Source of the DNA: PVC group bacterium
Lineage (GTDB): Bacteria > Verrucomicrobiota > Kiritimatiellia > CAIKKV01 > CAITUY01
Length of the DNA stretch: 39,077 nucleotides
NCBI GenBank assembly: GCA_945890715.1
Contig: CAMDCX010000015.1
Location: forward strand, 1 to 39,077
Direction of reading: 5' to 3'
The position numbers were made by a program, and so were the translations under genes. Positions within the stretch are counted from its first letter, which is position 1. Each line of letters opens with the position of its first letter. Of the stretch, positions 7,862-16,036 are shown piece after piece. The notes under the pieces were generated by a model. It was not told the DNA's origin and ran no database searches. It was given only the letters and a program-made list of their open reading frames with translations.

Positions 7862-8142
7862 AAAATGATACGCTTCATGTCATGTCCTCCATAGATCCAT
7901 TATGAACCTTATGGGGGCGGCGCGCTATTCAAATTAAGAAGGTTCGACATGGGTTGACATGGGTAGCTCGGTACAAAAACCCATACATTTGTATAAAAAA
8001 ACAGTCCCGGCTTACTGGTTTTCTGTGCGGATGAGTTGTTATCGGGGTCGGATGTGGGGTAATTGTGGGGTAATGTGGCGCCTATGGCATATCAGGGGAA
8101 CGGAGGATCTTATGATAATCCTTGAATGAAAGTGCTGACACC
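7862..8142. other. Non-coding gap with short direct repeats
   Basis: No gene recognised in any frame. It contains the direct repeats (C/T)GACATGGGT twice around 7945-7965 and (T)GTGGGGTAAT twice around 8053-8074, plus an SD-like GGAGG before a five-codon ORF at 8112. Looks like degraded sequence. Confidence 0.4.
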
Positions 8143-8376
8143 ATGAAAAATAATATATTTTCAGGAATTTCCTATGCCCTGCCTAACGAGATCTGTGAGG
8201 TGTTGTGCCAGGCTGGGAACTTGCGGATTGAGCGGATTGTCTCCCGGGGGCATTCCTCGCCTCCTGCGTTCTGGTATGATCAGGATGAGAATGAGTTTGT
8301 GCTTCTGATTAAAGGGTGCGCCTGCCTGACCCTGGAAGGCGATTCAGCGCAGGTGGTGTTGGCGGAGGGGGCATGA
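8143..8376 (+). pseudogene. Cupin-domain protein, 3'-truncated
   Basis: 77 codons from ATG 8143 (a TTG at 8122 is a possible earlier start). NLRIERIVSRGHSSPPAFWY, then DQDENEFVLLIKGCACLTLE, matches the first half of small single-domain cupins (about 105 residues), which have the pattern RIERIVSRGH...WYDQ...EWV/EFVLLLKG. The second cupin motif (usually GDY...IPAHxRHRVxWT) is missing: the frame stops right after VVLAEGA. The following bases read as a different gene tail, so the gene ends at a deletion or recombination joint. Metal-binding cannot be complete. Probably non-functional. Confidence 0.6.
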
Positions 8377-8423
8377 TGTTTGAAGAAGGCTGTGCCAAGT
8401 GCCATGGTTGCGGCTACTCGTAA
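8373..8423 (+). pseudogene. Possible 3' end of a class II (B12-dependent) ribonucleotide reductase gene
   Basis: In a frame overlapping the end of the cupin remnant, 16 codons read MMFEEGCAKCHGCGYS then TAA. The C-terminus of adenosylcobalamin-dependent ribonucleotide reductases typically ends in a short E-G-C-x-x-C-x-x-C-G-Y/F-S stretch carrying the redox-active cysteines. The match is short but specific. Nothing upstream belongs to such a gene, so this is a scar joining two broken genes. Confidence 0.4.
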
Positions 8424-8499
8424 TGCTAATTGGATTGCGAGAGGGGTCGGTTGGGGATAGTGTTTCCCCCGCATTGCAAACAGAGAGGGATACAATTAT

Positions 8500-9735
8500 A
8501 TGGAATCTGATAGTCCACAACCGTCAGCCGTTGGTGTGATCCGTTTTGCCATACTCGTTTTGATTGGGACGGCGCTTGTTAGTTCAGCGGCTGATTGGCC
8601 CGGGTTCCGTGGGCCGAATCGCGATGGCATCGCTCCCGACAAAGGGATCAATAAAAATTGGACCCAGCGCCCCCCTCCGCTGCTCTGGAAGCAATCCCTG
8701 AGCGATGATGGCTATGCCGGCCCGGCAGTCTCTGGACGAACGCTCTATATTGTGGATCATTCGGGGAGCAACGATATCGTGCGTGCGCTGGATGTGGCAA
8801 ACGGGAAGGAGCTCTGGCGTTACAGTTATTCAGATGCCGCCGTAAACCGGCAGGGTTTCACGGTGAGCACGCCCATGATTTGGGAGGGCAAGGTCTTTAT
8901 TTTCAGCCGACTCGGGAAGGTGATCTGCCTGAGAGCCAGCTCCGGGGAATTGATCTGGAAACGTGATCCGGTTGCTGAATACAAGGGGGGCAATCCACCC
9001 TGGAAATTCACCATGTCTCCGGTTATTGATGACGGTAAACTGATATTTTGTCCCGGCGGAACGAATGCTGCCGTGGTTACCCTGGATCCGAATTCCGGGA
9101 AAACAATCTGGGTGGGCGGAGGTAGCGCCAATGCCAGTTATGCCACGCCAGTGGTTGCTATGCTGAACGGACGCAAGCACTATGTGGTCTTCATGGTGCC
9201 CGGGCTTTACGGGGTGGATTCAAGTGATGGGCGCTTGCTCTGGGAGGTGCCCTGGAAGACGAATTACGGTGGAAAAAAGGGACCTACACCGGTGTTGGTT
9301 GGTGATCGCATTTTCATCTGCTCCACGGAGGGTGGGTCCGGCGGGCTGATCGATTTTGCTGGGGGTGCGCCCCGGGTGGTCTGGCAGCACAAGTTGATGC
9401 AGGAACACTTCCCCACACCCATTTACTATCACAGTCGCATCTACGGTTCTTCGGATCCCAAGTTCCTGATTTGTCTGGATCCGGAGACGGGTGGGGTGCA
9501 TTGGAAGGAAACGGCCGGTGCCTATGCCTCGGTCATCGGAGTGGATGATGTCGTAATCTTTCTCTCCGGAAGCACCGGAGAGTTGATCATGGTTGACGCG
9601 ACATCGCCGGTCTATAAGGAGTTGGGCCGTTGTAAGCCGCTTGGGGGGCAGAGTTGGACGGCCCCGATCATCGCCGATGGCCGGCTTTATGTGCGCAACA
9701 AGAAGGAACTCGCCTGTCTGGATCTATCCCCCTGA
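8500..9735 (+). CDS. PQQ-binding-like beta-propeller protein (BamB-like), exported
   Basis: 411 residues. The N-terminus has a hydrophobic segment (IRFAILVLIGTALVSSA) ending at a likely signal-peptidase site before ADWPGFRGPNRDGI; the WPxFRGPxxxG start of the mature protein is typical of a propeller group common in Planctomycetes and Verrucomicrobia. Several blades show the PQQ-like pattern of an aspartate followed by x-x-x-G-x-x-x-W: ALDVANGKELWRY, RASSGELIWKR, TLDPNSGKTIWVG, SSDGRLLWEV and DPETGGVHWKE. No PQQ-dehydrogenase active-site residues are evident, so it is more likely a scaffold or binding protein in the periplasm than an enzyme. It stands alone between the cupin scar and a convergent methyltransferase. 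Confidence 0.8.
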   Translation: MESDSPQPSAVGVIRFAILVLIGTALVSSAADWPGFRGPNRDGIAPDKGINKNWTQRPPPLLWKQSLSDDGYAGPAVSGRTLYIVDHSGSNDIVRALDVANGKELWRYSYSDAAVNRQGFTVSTPMIWEGKVFIFSRLGKVICLRASSGELIWKRDPVAEYKGGNPPWKFTMSPVIDDGKLIFCPGGTNAAVVTLDPNSGKTIWVGGGSANASYATPVVAMLNGRKHYVVFMVPGLYGVDSSDGRLLWEVPWKTNYGGKKGPTPVLVGDRIFICSTEGGSGGLIDFAGGAPRVVWQHKLMQEHFPTPIYYHSRIYGSSDPKFLICLDPETGGVHWKETAGAYASVIGVDDVVIFLSGSTGELIMVDATSPVYKELGRCKPLGGQSWTAPIIADGRLYVRNKKELACLDLSP

Positions 9736-9793
9736 GTGGCGGTGGTGTGGTTATGATGAACGTATCGGCAGGCGTGTCCGGTTTCAGGAGACG

Positions 9794-10933
9794 TTATGCT
9801 TTTATGGATTTCGTGATTTGATATCCGCGCCGGTGAAGGATTTCGGCATTTCCGAAGAGAGATTGCATCAATTCGGCATTGCGGGTGGCATTTTTAGCCA
9901 CAATGTAGGCGCGGCCCCCGGGTTTCAGGGTTTGGTGGGCGGTGCGGATAAAGAAGTCGGATATTTTGTCGTGGGAATAGTAGGGGGGATTGCCGACAAA
10001 CAGGGTGAACCGGTTTTCATCGGTAAGTCCTTCGTCGCTTAAGATCACCTTAAACCGGGTCAACATGTTGGCCTTGCAATTCTCCTCCGTTACAGCCGTG
10101 GCCCGGGAATGGGAGTCGATGAAAACCACTTCGGCGCTTGGCTGGTTGACCGCGAGGGAGATCCCGACGCTTCCGCACCCGCAGCCCAGATCAAGAATAT
10201 GGTCGCCCGGTTGCGTGGCGGCGGTCTCGGCGAGTGCCTGGGCGCCTTCATCCACGCGGCGGTGTGCAAACACTCCGGGTCGGGTGGTCAGGCGAGCCCC
10301 CCGGCCATTCGGAACGGTCATGGTGAATTCAGCCCGGTAGTCGCGAAGTTTCTTCAGATCCTGTTTCTTGCGGCTGGTGAGCAGGGTGGAGGTCTGGTCG
10401 CTTCCGCGCAGGGAGCAGGTTCCAAAGGATTTTTTCATGTGCTCCATAAGCCAGGGGATTTTCTCCTCGGCTGTCACCAGACAGGTCCCGCCCATTTTCA
10501 AGGCCTGGTGGGCTTGTTGCAGTTGATCCAGGATCAATTCATCAGACAGGGATCCTTTTGAAATCTGGAGACAGACGGCATCGAAGTGATCCCGCTCGGG
10601 AATGTCCGGCTCGCACCGGGCCGTGACCGAGGTGAAGGGATTGCGGGCGAGGTTCCGTTCAATGGCATGATGATGATACAGATCCAGCGAGGAGGCGATC
10701 ACCTTCAGCTCCGGGTGGACCCGGCTGGCGATCATGCCCAGAACCCCCGTTCGATTCCCGAGAACCAGCAGGGAGGCGGGGGCGGGGGAAAGAGGCAACG
10801 CCTTGATGAGATGAGCCTCGGTGGGGTGCAGTCCCGAGCGGGAAATAACATCGTACCGGCTTTCAAGAAAAGTCTCTGAAATCGAGGCAAAGGCATCCAA
10901 CGGGTCGGTTATCCGGATAATCATGGCGCGCAT
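9794..10933 (-). CDS. RsmC/RlmG-type rRNA (guanine-N2) methyltransferase
   Basis: 379 residues with two methyltransferase-like halves. The N-terminal half (LLVLGNRTGVLGMIA) is a degenerate SAM fold. The C-terminal half has the SAM loop LDLGCGCGSVGISL and the catalytic NPPY-type motif FVGNPPYYS, used by enzymes that methylate exocyclic amino groups of bases. The duplicated fold and NPPY motif fit RsmC/RlmG, which modify 16S or 23S rRNA guanines; which of the two cannot be decided. Two ATGs are possible (10933 and 10924), neither with a strong ribosome site. It is transcribed divergently from the rlmB-like gene 63 bp away, so the two share a promoter region. Ends 58 bp from the convergent propeller gene. 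Confidence 0.75.
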   Translation of the reverse strand: MRAMIIRITDPLDAFASISETFLESRYDVISRSGLHPTEAHLIKALPLSPAPASLLVLGNRTGVLGMIASRVHPELKVIASSLDLYHHHAIERNLARNPFTSVTARCEPDIPERDHFDAVCLQISKGSLSDELILDQLQQAHQALKMGGTCLVTAEEKIPWLMEHMKKSFGTCSLRGSDQTSTLLTSRKKQDLKKLRDYRAEFTMTVPNGRGARLTTRPGVFAHRRVDEGAQALAETAATQPGDHILDLGCGCGSVGISLAVNQPSAEVVFIDSHSRATAVTEENCKANMLTRFKVILSDEGLTDENRFTLFVGNPPYYSHDKISDFFIRTAHQTLKPGGRAYIVAKNATRNAELMQSLFGNAEILHRRGYQITKSIKA

Positions 10934-10996
10934 TATAATGCGGCTTCCGGTGGTGCGCTATTGTTTTCCGCCCGTTCAGCGTGTAGTCTTGCGGCT

Positions 10997-11758
10997 ATGA
11001 CAAATGAACCTGAAATTGTCTATGGACGCCAGCCGGTTTGCGAGTTGTTGAAGGCGGGTCGGCGTGAGGTGAAGCGATTGTTGATGGCGAACAATGTGCG
11101 GCAGTCGGCTGCCGCCATTGTGCAATTTCTTAAACTGGCCGAAAAACGAGGACTGGCAGTCCAGCCCGTGGCTCTCTTTGAATTAGATCGGATGTGCCGG
11201 AGCGGCAATCACCAGGGAATCGCCGCCGTGGTGGCGGATTATACCTATGCGGAGTTGTCAGACATTCTGGAGGGAGCGTTCGAACGCAAAGTGCCGCCCC
11301 TGCTTTTGTTGGTGGATCATGTTCAGGATCCGCAGAACCTGGGCTCTATGCTCCGGTCGGCTGATGCTGCTGGCGTTAATGGGGTTGTGATTCCTCGTCA
11401 TCGTGCCGCCTCAGTGACGCCGGCGGTGGTGCGAGCCTCGGCCGGGGCGGCCGAGCATGTTCACGTGGCGCAGGTGGTGAACCTGCATCAGGCCATGCTG
11501 GCGCTGAAGGAACAGGGGATCCGGCTGGTCGGACTGGACGGTTCCAGTACCGCCACCCCTTATGAGGAGGCTGATCTGACCGGGCCTATCGGCGTGGTGG
11601 TGGGGAGCGAGGAGGAAGGGCTTGGCAAGTTGATCCGCGAGACCTGTGATGCCGTGATCCGGTTGCCCATGCGGGGGCGGGTGGGCTCACTCAATGCCGC
11701 CGTCGCTGCCGCGATCGCCCTGTTTGAAGTCCGGCGGTGCCAGGTTGCCGGAACCTGA
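10997..11758 (+). CDS. rlmB: 23S rRNA (guanosine-2'-O-)-methyltransferase RlmB-like (SpoU/TrmH family)
   Basis: 253 residues from ATG 10997. The N-terminal part (EIVYGRQPVCELLKAG) is the substrate-binding domain of RlmB-type enzymes. The C-terminal SPOUT knot domain shows all three motifs: LLVDHVQDPQNLGSMLRSAD, VVVGSEEEGLGKLIRE and LPMRGRVGSLNAAVAAAIAL. These enzymes methylate the 2'-OH of a conserved guanosine (G2251 in E. coli) in 23S rRNA. The frame is open 12 codons upstream, but the family starts at the EIVYGRxPV region, which favours the ATG chosen. The ribosome site is weak. Confidence 0.85.
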   Translation: MTNEPEIVYGRQPVCELLKAGRREVKRLLMANNVRQSAAAIVQFLKLAEKRGLAVQPVALFELDRMCRSGNHQGIAAVVADYTYAELSDILEGAFERKVPPLLLLVDHVQDPQNLGSMLRSADAAGVNGVVIPRHRAASVTPAVVRASAGAAEHVHVAQVVNLHQAMLALKEQGIRLVGLDGSSTATPYEEADLTGPIGVVVGSEEEGLGKLIRETCDAVIRLPMRGRVGSLNAAVAAAIALFEVRRCQVAGT

Positions 11759-11795
11759 GACAGCCCTGCCAGGGCGCATGTCGCTTCAGGACGGA

Positions 11796-12084
11796 AAAGA
11801 TTTACCACGGAGAGACGGAGGCGCAGAGGAGAAATATTCCAAGAAGAGAATGTCGCGGCATTTTCGTTCGGGAGTACCCGAGCCAAAAATTCCGCGACGG
11901 TTTCTTGGAGCCATCCCTTGAAGGAATTTCCGATAACTCCTCCCGGCGCTGAGCTGCGTTGAAGGGCTCTTTGATTTACTCCAGAAAGGGTTGCGGGAAT
12001 TTCAGATGCGGTACTCCGCAGCTTAAATACCCGCAACATTCTCTTTCTCTCTCTGAGTCTCCGTGTCTCCGTGGTAAATCTTTC
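11796..12084. mobile_element. MITE-like palindromic element made of two inverted half copies
   Basis: Left end AAAGATTTACCACGGAGA (from 11796) returns in inverted form at the right end (TCTCCGTGGTAAATCTTT, to 12083). Both halves contain a nested hairpin: 11852-11898 (outer arms GTCGCGG/CCGCGAC, inner TCGGG-AGTA-CCCGA) and 11990-12037 (outer GTTGCGGG/CCCGCAAC, inner TGCGG-TACT-CCGCA). The inverted copies share further blocks such as GAGAATGTxGCGG and TTTCTxGGAG. No transposase is encoded; the ORFs across it look like noise. Known relatives: ACCACGGAGACACGGAG-type sequences recur between genes in many environmental bacterial genomes. I infer a non-autonomous element or repeat family spread by a foreign transposase. 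Confidence 0.6.
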
Positions 12085-12126
12085 CCGTTTTGCTGCGTGT
12101 TTGTGAATAAGCCCTGAGGAGGTGAC

Positions 12127-12231
12127 ATGCACAGCCCAGCGATTGGTGCGAAGTCTTTTGTTGAGGATGAGCCCGCGTGGTGGCATACTGCCCGCCCATT
12201 TCAACCCGGAATAAGGATGATTCATGAATAA
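12127..12231 (+). CDS. Small ORF with a perfect ribosome site ahead of nfnA
   Basis: 34 codons starting MHSPAIGAKSFVEDEPAWWH and ending RMIHE-stop. The start follows CTGAGGAGGTGAC, a near full-length Shine-Dalgarno match that is stronger than that of any other gene here. Its stop (TAA, 12229-12231) overlaps the nfnA start (ATG 12224), so translation could be coupled. No family recognised. It may be a regulatory leader peptide, a true small protein, or the 5' end of a gene broken when the element upstream inserted. Confidence 0.35.
   Translation: MHSPAIGAKSFVEDEPAWWHTARPFQPGIRMIHE
12161..12189 (+). promoter_or_regulatory. Possible promoter for the nfnA-nfnB pair
   Basis: TTGAGG (12161-12166), 17-bp spacer, CATACT (12184-12189), about 35 bp before the ATG at 12224. 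Spacing is ideal and the hexamers are fair. It lies inside the small ORF just described, so both calls cannot easily be right for the same transcript. Confidence 0.3.
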
Positions 12232-13084
12232 AATTCTGGCCAGGACACAGTTGTCTGACGATGTCTATATGATGCGACTGGATGCCCCGTATATTGCCCG
12301 GGAGCGGTTGCCGGGGCAGTTCGTCATCCTCCAACTCGATAATGAGTTCGGGGAGCGGATTCCCCTGACCATCGCGGATGCCGATCCCGTTGAAGGCTCC
12401 ATCACCATCATCTTTCAGGCGGTCGGAAAAACGACGCATATCCTGGCGGACAAGCAAGTCGGCGACTCTGTCCAGAGCGTTCTTGGCCCGCTCGGCCAAC
12501 CGACTCACATCGAGAAATTCGGGACGGTGGTCTGTGTGGGAGGTGGCATCGGGGTGGCTCCGCTGCATCCCATTGTCAAGGGGATGAAGGCCGCCGGGAA
12601 CCGGATTATTGTGATCGTGGGCGCCCGGACGAAGGGCCTGGTGATACTGGAGGAGCAAATGCGCGCCCTCGCCGATGAGTTCATCATTTGCACCGACGAC
12701 GGATCCCTGGGGCGCAAAGCGTTGGTAACGGAACCCCTGAAGGAGGTTTGCGGCCGGATCCCGAAGCCCGACATGGTGGTGGCGATCGGGCCGCCCATCA
12801 TGATGAAATTCTGCGCGGAAGCGACCCGTCCTTTCGGTGTTCATACCATGGTATCGTTGAACACCATCATGATTGACGGTACCGGGATGTGCGGCGGTTG
12901 CCGGGTGACGGTCGGTGGGCAGACGAAGTTTGTCTGTGTGGACGGCCCCGAGTTCGATGGGCATCAGGTAGACTTTGACAACATGATGCAACGTCTCAAG
13001 GCGTATCGGAAGCATGAGGATCACGCCCATAAACAATGTCATTTGAATGCAGAAATTCGCTCCAAGGAGAGTATTACCCCATGA
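12224..13084 (+). CDS. FAD/NAD- and 2Fe-2S-binding oxidoreductase subunit (NfnA/sulfide dehydrogenase-like)
   Basis: 286 residues from ATG 12224 with AAGGATG as ribosome site. It has the ferredoxin-reductase layout: an FAD-binding barrel (RERLPGQFVILQL, R-x-P-L-T region ERIPLTIADAD), a nucleotide-binding part with GGGIGVAPLHP, and a C-terminal cysteine cluster GMCGGCRVTV...FVC for a 2Fe-2S centre. This is the small subunit of NADH-dependent ferredoxin:NADP oxidoreductase (NfnAB), also annotated as sulfide dehydrogenase or glutamate synthase electron-transfer subunit. It overlaps the next gene by ATGA, so the two form one complex. Cytoplasmic. Whether the pair bifurcates electrons or feeds glutamate synthase cannot be decided from sequence alone; no glutamate synthase large subunit is present here. 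Confidence 0.8.
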   Translation: MNKILARTQLSDDVYMMRLDAPYIARERLPGQFVILQLDNEFGERIPLTIADADPVEGSITIIFQAVGKTTHILADKQVGDSVQSVLGPLGQPTHIEKFGTVVCVGGGIGVAPLHPIVKGMKAAGNRIIVIVGARTKGLVILEEQMRALADEFIICTDDGSLGRKALVTEPLKEVCGRIPKPDMVVAIGPPIMMKFCAEATRPFGVHTMVSLNTIMIDGTGMCGGCRVTVGGQTKFVCVDGPEFDGHQVDFDNMMQRLKAYRKHEDHAHKQCHLNAEIRSKESITP

Positions 13085-14568
13085 GCCACTCATCCCCCGA
13101 AACCCTGGCGTTAGAGGCCCGCCAGGAACTGGAAGGTCTATTGAAGCGGACGACGCCCCTGACTCCCAAGGAACGCATCGCCATTACCGCCCAGGAGATG
13201 CCCACCCAGGATCCAGCGGTCCGACGTCGGAATGTTCAGGAAGTGGCGTTGGGGTACACGCCCGAGCAGGCGCGATTGGAGTCCATGCGCTGTCTGCAAT
13301 GCCGGAATGCCCCCTGTGTGCAGGGATGCCCGGTCCGGATTGACATTCCCGGATTTCTGAAGGCGGCGGCGGACGGGGATTTTCAAGGGGCTTGCTCCAT
13401 TATCAAGAAGAACAGTTTGTTGCCGGCAGTATGCGGACGGGTCTGTCCGCAGGAAACCCAGTGTCAGGAGCATTGCACCGTGGGAAAGGCGCTGAAAAGC
13501 GTCGACAAGGCGGTTTCCATCGGGCGGGTGGAGCGGTTTGTCGCGGATCTTGAGCGGGAATCCGGGAGCGCCGTGGCGCCGACGATCAAGCCTGCGACCG
13601 GAAAAAAGGTGGCGGTGATTGGCACGGGGCCGGCCAGTATTACGGTGGCGGCGGATGTGCGGCGCGAGGGACATCAGGTGGTGATGTTTGAGGCCTTCCA
13701 CAAACCCGGCGGCGTTCTGGTGTACGGGATTCCTGAATTCCGGCTGCCCAAGGCGATTGTGCAGAAGGAAATTGACGCCTTGACGGGAATGGGTGTGGAA
13801 CTCAAAACCAACTTTGTCATCGGTCGTACTCGAAAGTTGAAAGCCTTGATTGAGGAGGACGGGTTTGATGCCGTGTTTATCGGAACCGGAGCCGGGTTAC
13901 CCAAGTTCATGAATATCGAGGGGGAAAATCTGGTTGGTGTTTTTTCGGCCAATGAGTATCTGACCCGGGCGAATTTGATGAAGGCTTATGATTTTGAGCG
14001 GGCCGATACCCCGATTTCGCGGCCCGGTCGGGTGGCGGTTCTGGGCGGTGGAAACGTGGCCATGGACGCGGCGCGGACCGCGGTGCGCCTTGGGGCGGAG
14101 GAAGTGCATATCATCTACCGGCGCACGGAAGTTGAAATGCCTGCCCGAATCGAGGAACTTGCCCATGCCAAGGAAGAGGGCGTGATCTTTCACCTGCTTG
14201 AAAACGCCAAGCGCCTGATTGGAGACAAAGACGGCTGCGTAACGGCGCTGGAATGTCTGCGATACGAGTTAGGGGAGCCGGATGCCTCCGGCAGGCGGCG
14301 GCCGGTGGAGGTCAAGGGAAGCGAATTCATTCGTGAGATCGATGCGGTGATCGTGGCCATCGGAAATGATTCCAATCCGTTGATCCCCCGGACCACCGAC
14401 GGGCTTCAAACGACCAAGTGGGGCAATATCATTGTGGATGAAACCGGGAAGACCTCAATTGACCGGGTCTATGCCGGCGGGGATATTGTTCTGGGAGCGG
14501 CCACGGTCATCCTGGCGATGGGCGAGGGACGTCGTGCGGCGGCTTCCATTAATGAACGCTTAAAATAA
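13081..14568 (+). CDS. gltA: NADPH-dependent glutamate synthase beta-like / NfnB subunit
   Basis: 495 residues from ATG 13081, which overlaps the stop of the upstream subunit (ATGA). The N-terminal third carries cysteine clusters for two 4Fe-4S centres (MRCLQCRNAPCVQGCPVRID and CGRVCPQETQCQEHC). Two Rossmann motifs follow: VAVIGTGPASITVAADVRRE for FAD and VAVLGGGNVAMDAARTAVRL for NAD(P)H. The FAD-closing block is DRVYAGGDIVLGAATVILAM. This matches GltA/GltD-type small subunits and NfnB. In the first glycine motif the second of the usual Gly-Pro-Ala-Gly residues reads Gly-Pro-Ala-Ser. Together with the subunit upstream it likely forms an NfnAB-type transhydrogenase linking NADH, NADPH and ferredoxin. 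Confidence 0.85.
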   Translation: MSHSSPETLALEARQELEGLLKRTTPLTPKERIAITAQEMPTQDPAVRRRNVQEVALGYTPEQARLESMRCLQCRNAPCVQGCPVRIDIPGFLKAAADGDFQGACSIIKKNSLLPAVCGRVCPQETQCQEHCTVGKALKSVDKAVSIGRVERFVADLERESGSAVAPTIKPATGKKVAVIGTGPASITVAADVRREGHQVVMFEAFHKPGGVLVYGIPEFRLPKAIVQKEIDALTGMGVELKTNFVIGRTRKLKALIEEDGFDAVFIGTGAGLPKFMNIEGENLVGVFSANEYLTRANLMKAYDFERADTPISRPGRVAVLGGGNVAMDAARTAVRLGAEEVHIIYRRTEVEMPARIEELAHAKEEGVIFHLLENAKRLIGDKDGCVTALECLRYELGEPDASGRRRPVEVKGSEFIREIDAVIVAIGNDSNPLIPRTTDGLQTTKWGNIIVDETGKTSIDRVYAGGDIVLGAATVILAMGEGRRAAASINERLK

Positions 14569-15215
14569 TGGATATTTTAATGAAACCGTCCTTGCAACGT
14601 TTTTTGCGGAACAAACTGATCTCAGGCTTGTTTTTTCTGGTTCCCGTCTGGGTGACCTATGTGGTTGTCAAGGCCGCGTTCAATGCCATGGCCTCGGTGT
14701 TGCAGCCGCTGGTTGTTCTGCTTCCGTGGGAACTTCCGAACTGGGTAACGGTGGTCATTTCCATTGTGGCCTTCCTGCTTCTCGTCCTGCTGGTGGGGAT
14801 TGTGGCTGGGCGTGTTGTGGGGCAGCGGTTGTTGGGATACGGGGAATCCCTCATCCTGCGAATTCCGGTTATCAAGACCATCTATTCGGCCGCAAAACAG
14901 GTGGTGGATGCGGTTTCTCTTCCGAATCACAAGACATTCAAGTCCGTGGTGGTGGTGGAGTATCCCATGCCGGGAATTAAGACCATCGGGTTTCTGACAG
15001 GAACGATGACCGATCAGGATGGAAAGAAATGGGGGCGTATTTTCATTCCGATGTCACCGCTTCCCACCTCCGGGTTTCTTCACCTGGTGCCGATTGGCGA
15101 TGTCTGCATCACGGACATGGCGGTTGAGGATGCCTTTAAAATGCTGATTTCGGGCGGTTTTATTGCGCCGGAGACGCTGATGACCCGACCCTTTTCCGAG
15201 GACAGCAAACCTTAG
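14568..15215 (+). CDS. DUF502 membrane protein
   Basis: 215 residues; its ATG overlaps the preceding stop by one base (TAATG), so it is translated with the nfn pair. Two transmembrane segments are clear: LISGLFFLVPVWVTYVVVKA (about 16-37) and WVTVVISIVAFLLLVLLVGI (about 63-86). The soluble rest contains the family blocks RIPVIKTIYSAAKQVVD and VVVVEYPMPGIKTIGFLTG and ends PMSPLPTSGFLHLVP. These are hallmarks of DUF502, a widespread inner-membrane family of unknown function. The neighbour relation to a redox complex may be accidental. The stop overlaps the convergent lemA-like gene by 4 bp. Confidence 0.85.
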   Translation: MDILMKPSLQRFLRNKLISGLFFLVPVWVTYVVVKAAFNAMASVLQPLVVLLPWELPNWVTVVISIVAFLLLVLLVGIVAGRVVGQRLLGYGESLILRIPVIKTIYSAAKQVVDAVSLPNHKTFKSVVVVEYPMPGIKTIGFLTGTMTDQDGKKWGRIFIPMSPLPTSGFLHLVPIGDVCITDMAVEDAFKMLISGGFIAPETLMTRPFSEDSKP

Positions 15216-15802
15216 AATTTCACTTTGGGGGCCTGGCCTTCGGCGGGCGACTCCAGTTCGAACAAGGTGGCTGCGGCAAAGCCGAAGCTATTGGCGATTA
15301 CGACATTGGGGAATGTTTCGCGCGCCGTGTTGTATTCCATCACGGAATCATTGTACGCCTGTCTGGCGAATGAGATTTTGTTCTCCGTCGAGGTCAATTC
15401 CTCGCTCAGTTGCATCATGTTCTGATTCGCCTTCAGATCGGGATAAGCCTCGGCCACCATCATCAGCCGCCCCAGAACTCCCGCCATCTGGCCTTCCGCC
15501 TTCATCAGACCCTGCATGGCCAGGGCGTCTTCCGGGTTGGCGGCAGCCTTTTGATTGGCTGCATAAGCCTGATTTCGCGCGGAAATGACGGCTTCAAGGG
15601 TTTCGCGTTCGTGTTTGATATACCCCTTGGCGGTTTCCACGAGGTTTGGAATCAGGTCATACCGGCGCTTGAGTTGCACATCAATTTGAGAAAATGCGTT
15701 TTTGAATCGGTTGCGAAGGGCGACCAGCCTGTTATAGATGCTGATCACCATCAAAACCACTACCACCAGCACTGCGACAACCACCAGCATAAATTTATTC
15801 AT
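15212..15802 (-). CDS. LemA family protein
   Basis: 196 residues from ATG 15802, with GGGAGAA upstream. One N-terminal membrane segment (FMLVVVAVLVVVVLMVISIY) is followed by the typical LemA helical bundle: NRLVALRNRFKNAFSQIDVQ, LKRRYDLIPNLVETAKGY, then LTSTENKISFARQAYNDSVM and YNTARETFPNVVIA. LemA proteins are inner-membrane proteins with the helical part outside or in the cytoplasm depending on species; function is poorly defined. Often they sit next to a TPM-domain or HtpX gene; here neither is present. Confidence 0.9.
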   Translation of the reverse strand: MNKFMLVVVAVLVVVVLMVISIYNRLVALRNRFKNAFSQIDVQLKRRYDLIPNLVETAKGYIKHERETLEAVISARNQAYAANQKAAANPEDALAMQGLMKAEGQMAGVLGRLMMVAEAYPDLKANQNMMQLSEELTSTENKISFARQAYNDSVMEYNTARETFPNVVIANSFGFAAATLFELESPAEGQAPKVKF

Positions 15803-16036
15803 GTCGTTATTCTCCCTCAGGTTTAAAGACTGCAATCAGTGGAAGGTGGTTATAGCCGGTTTCGGGTGGGGTGGGCAACAGGGAAAAACAGAGGAAAGAA
15901 GCTTTTTTGCTTGCGCCGCAAGGGGTTATTCGAGACTATCCGCGGTTCTCAGTCGGGGGTGTGGAGGTTTTTTCGGGGGTGTCCCTGAGCCTTCTCGCCC
16001 GTGTAACTGAGTCAATAACAACAAGATAAGTATTGT

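Noticed and set aside
7862-8142. Direct repeats in this gap considered as a CRISPR or attachment site
   Set aside because: Only two copies of about 10 bp each without regular spacers, and no integrase or tRNA beside them.
11560-12225. A 221-codon minus-strand frame crossing the MITE-like element and rlmB
   Set aside because: It crosses the palindromic element and the antisense of rlmB; no start signal or motif, so not a transposase.
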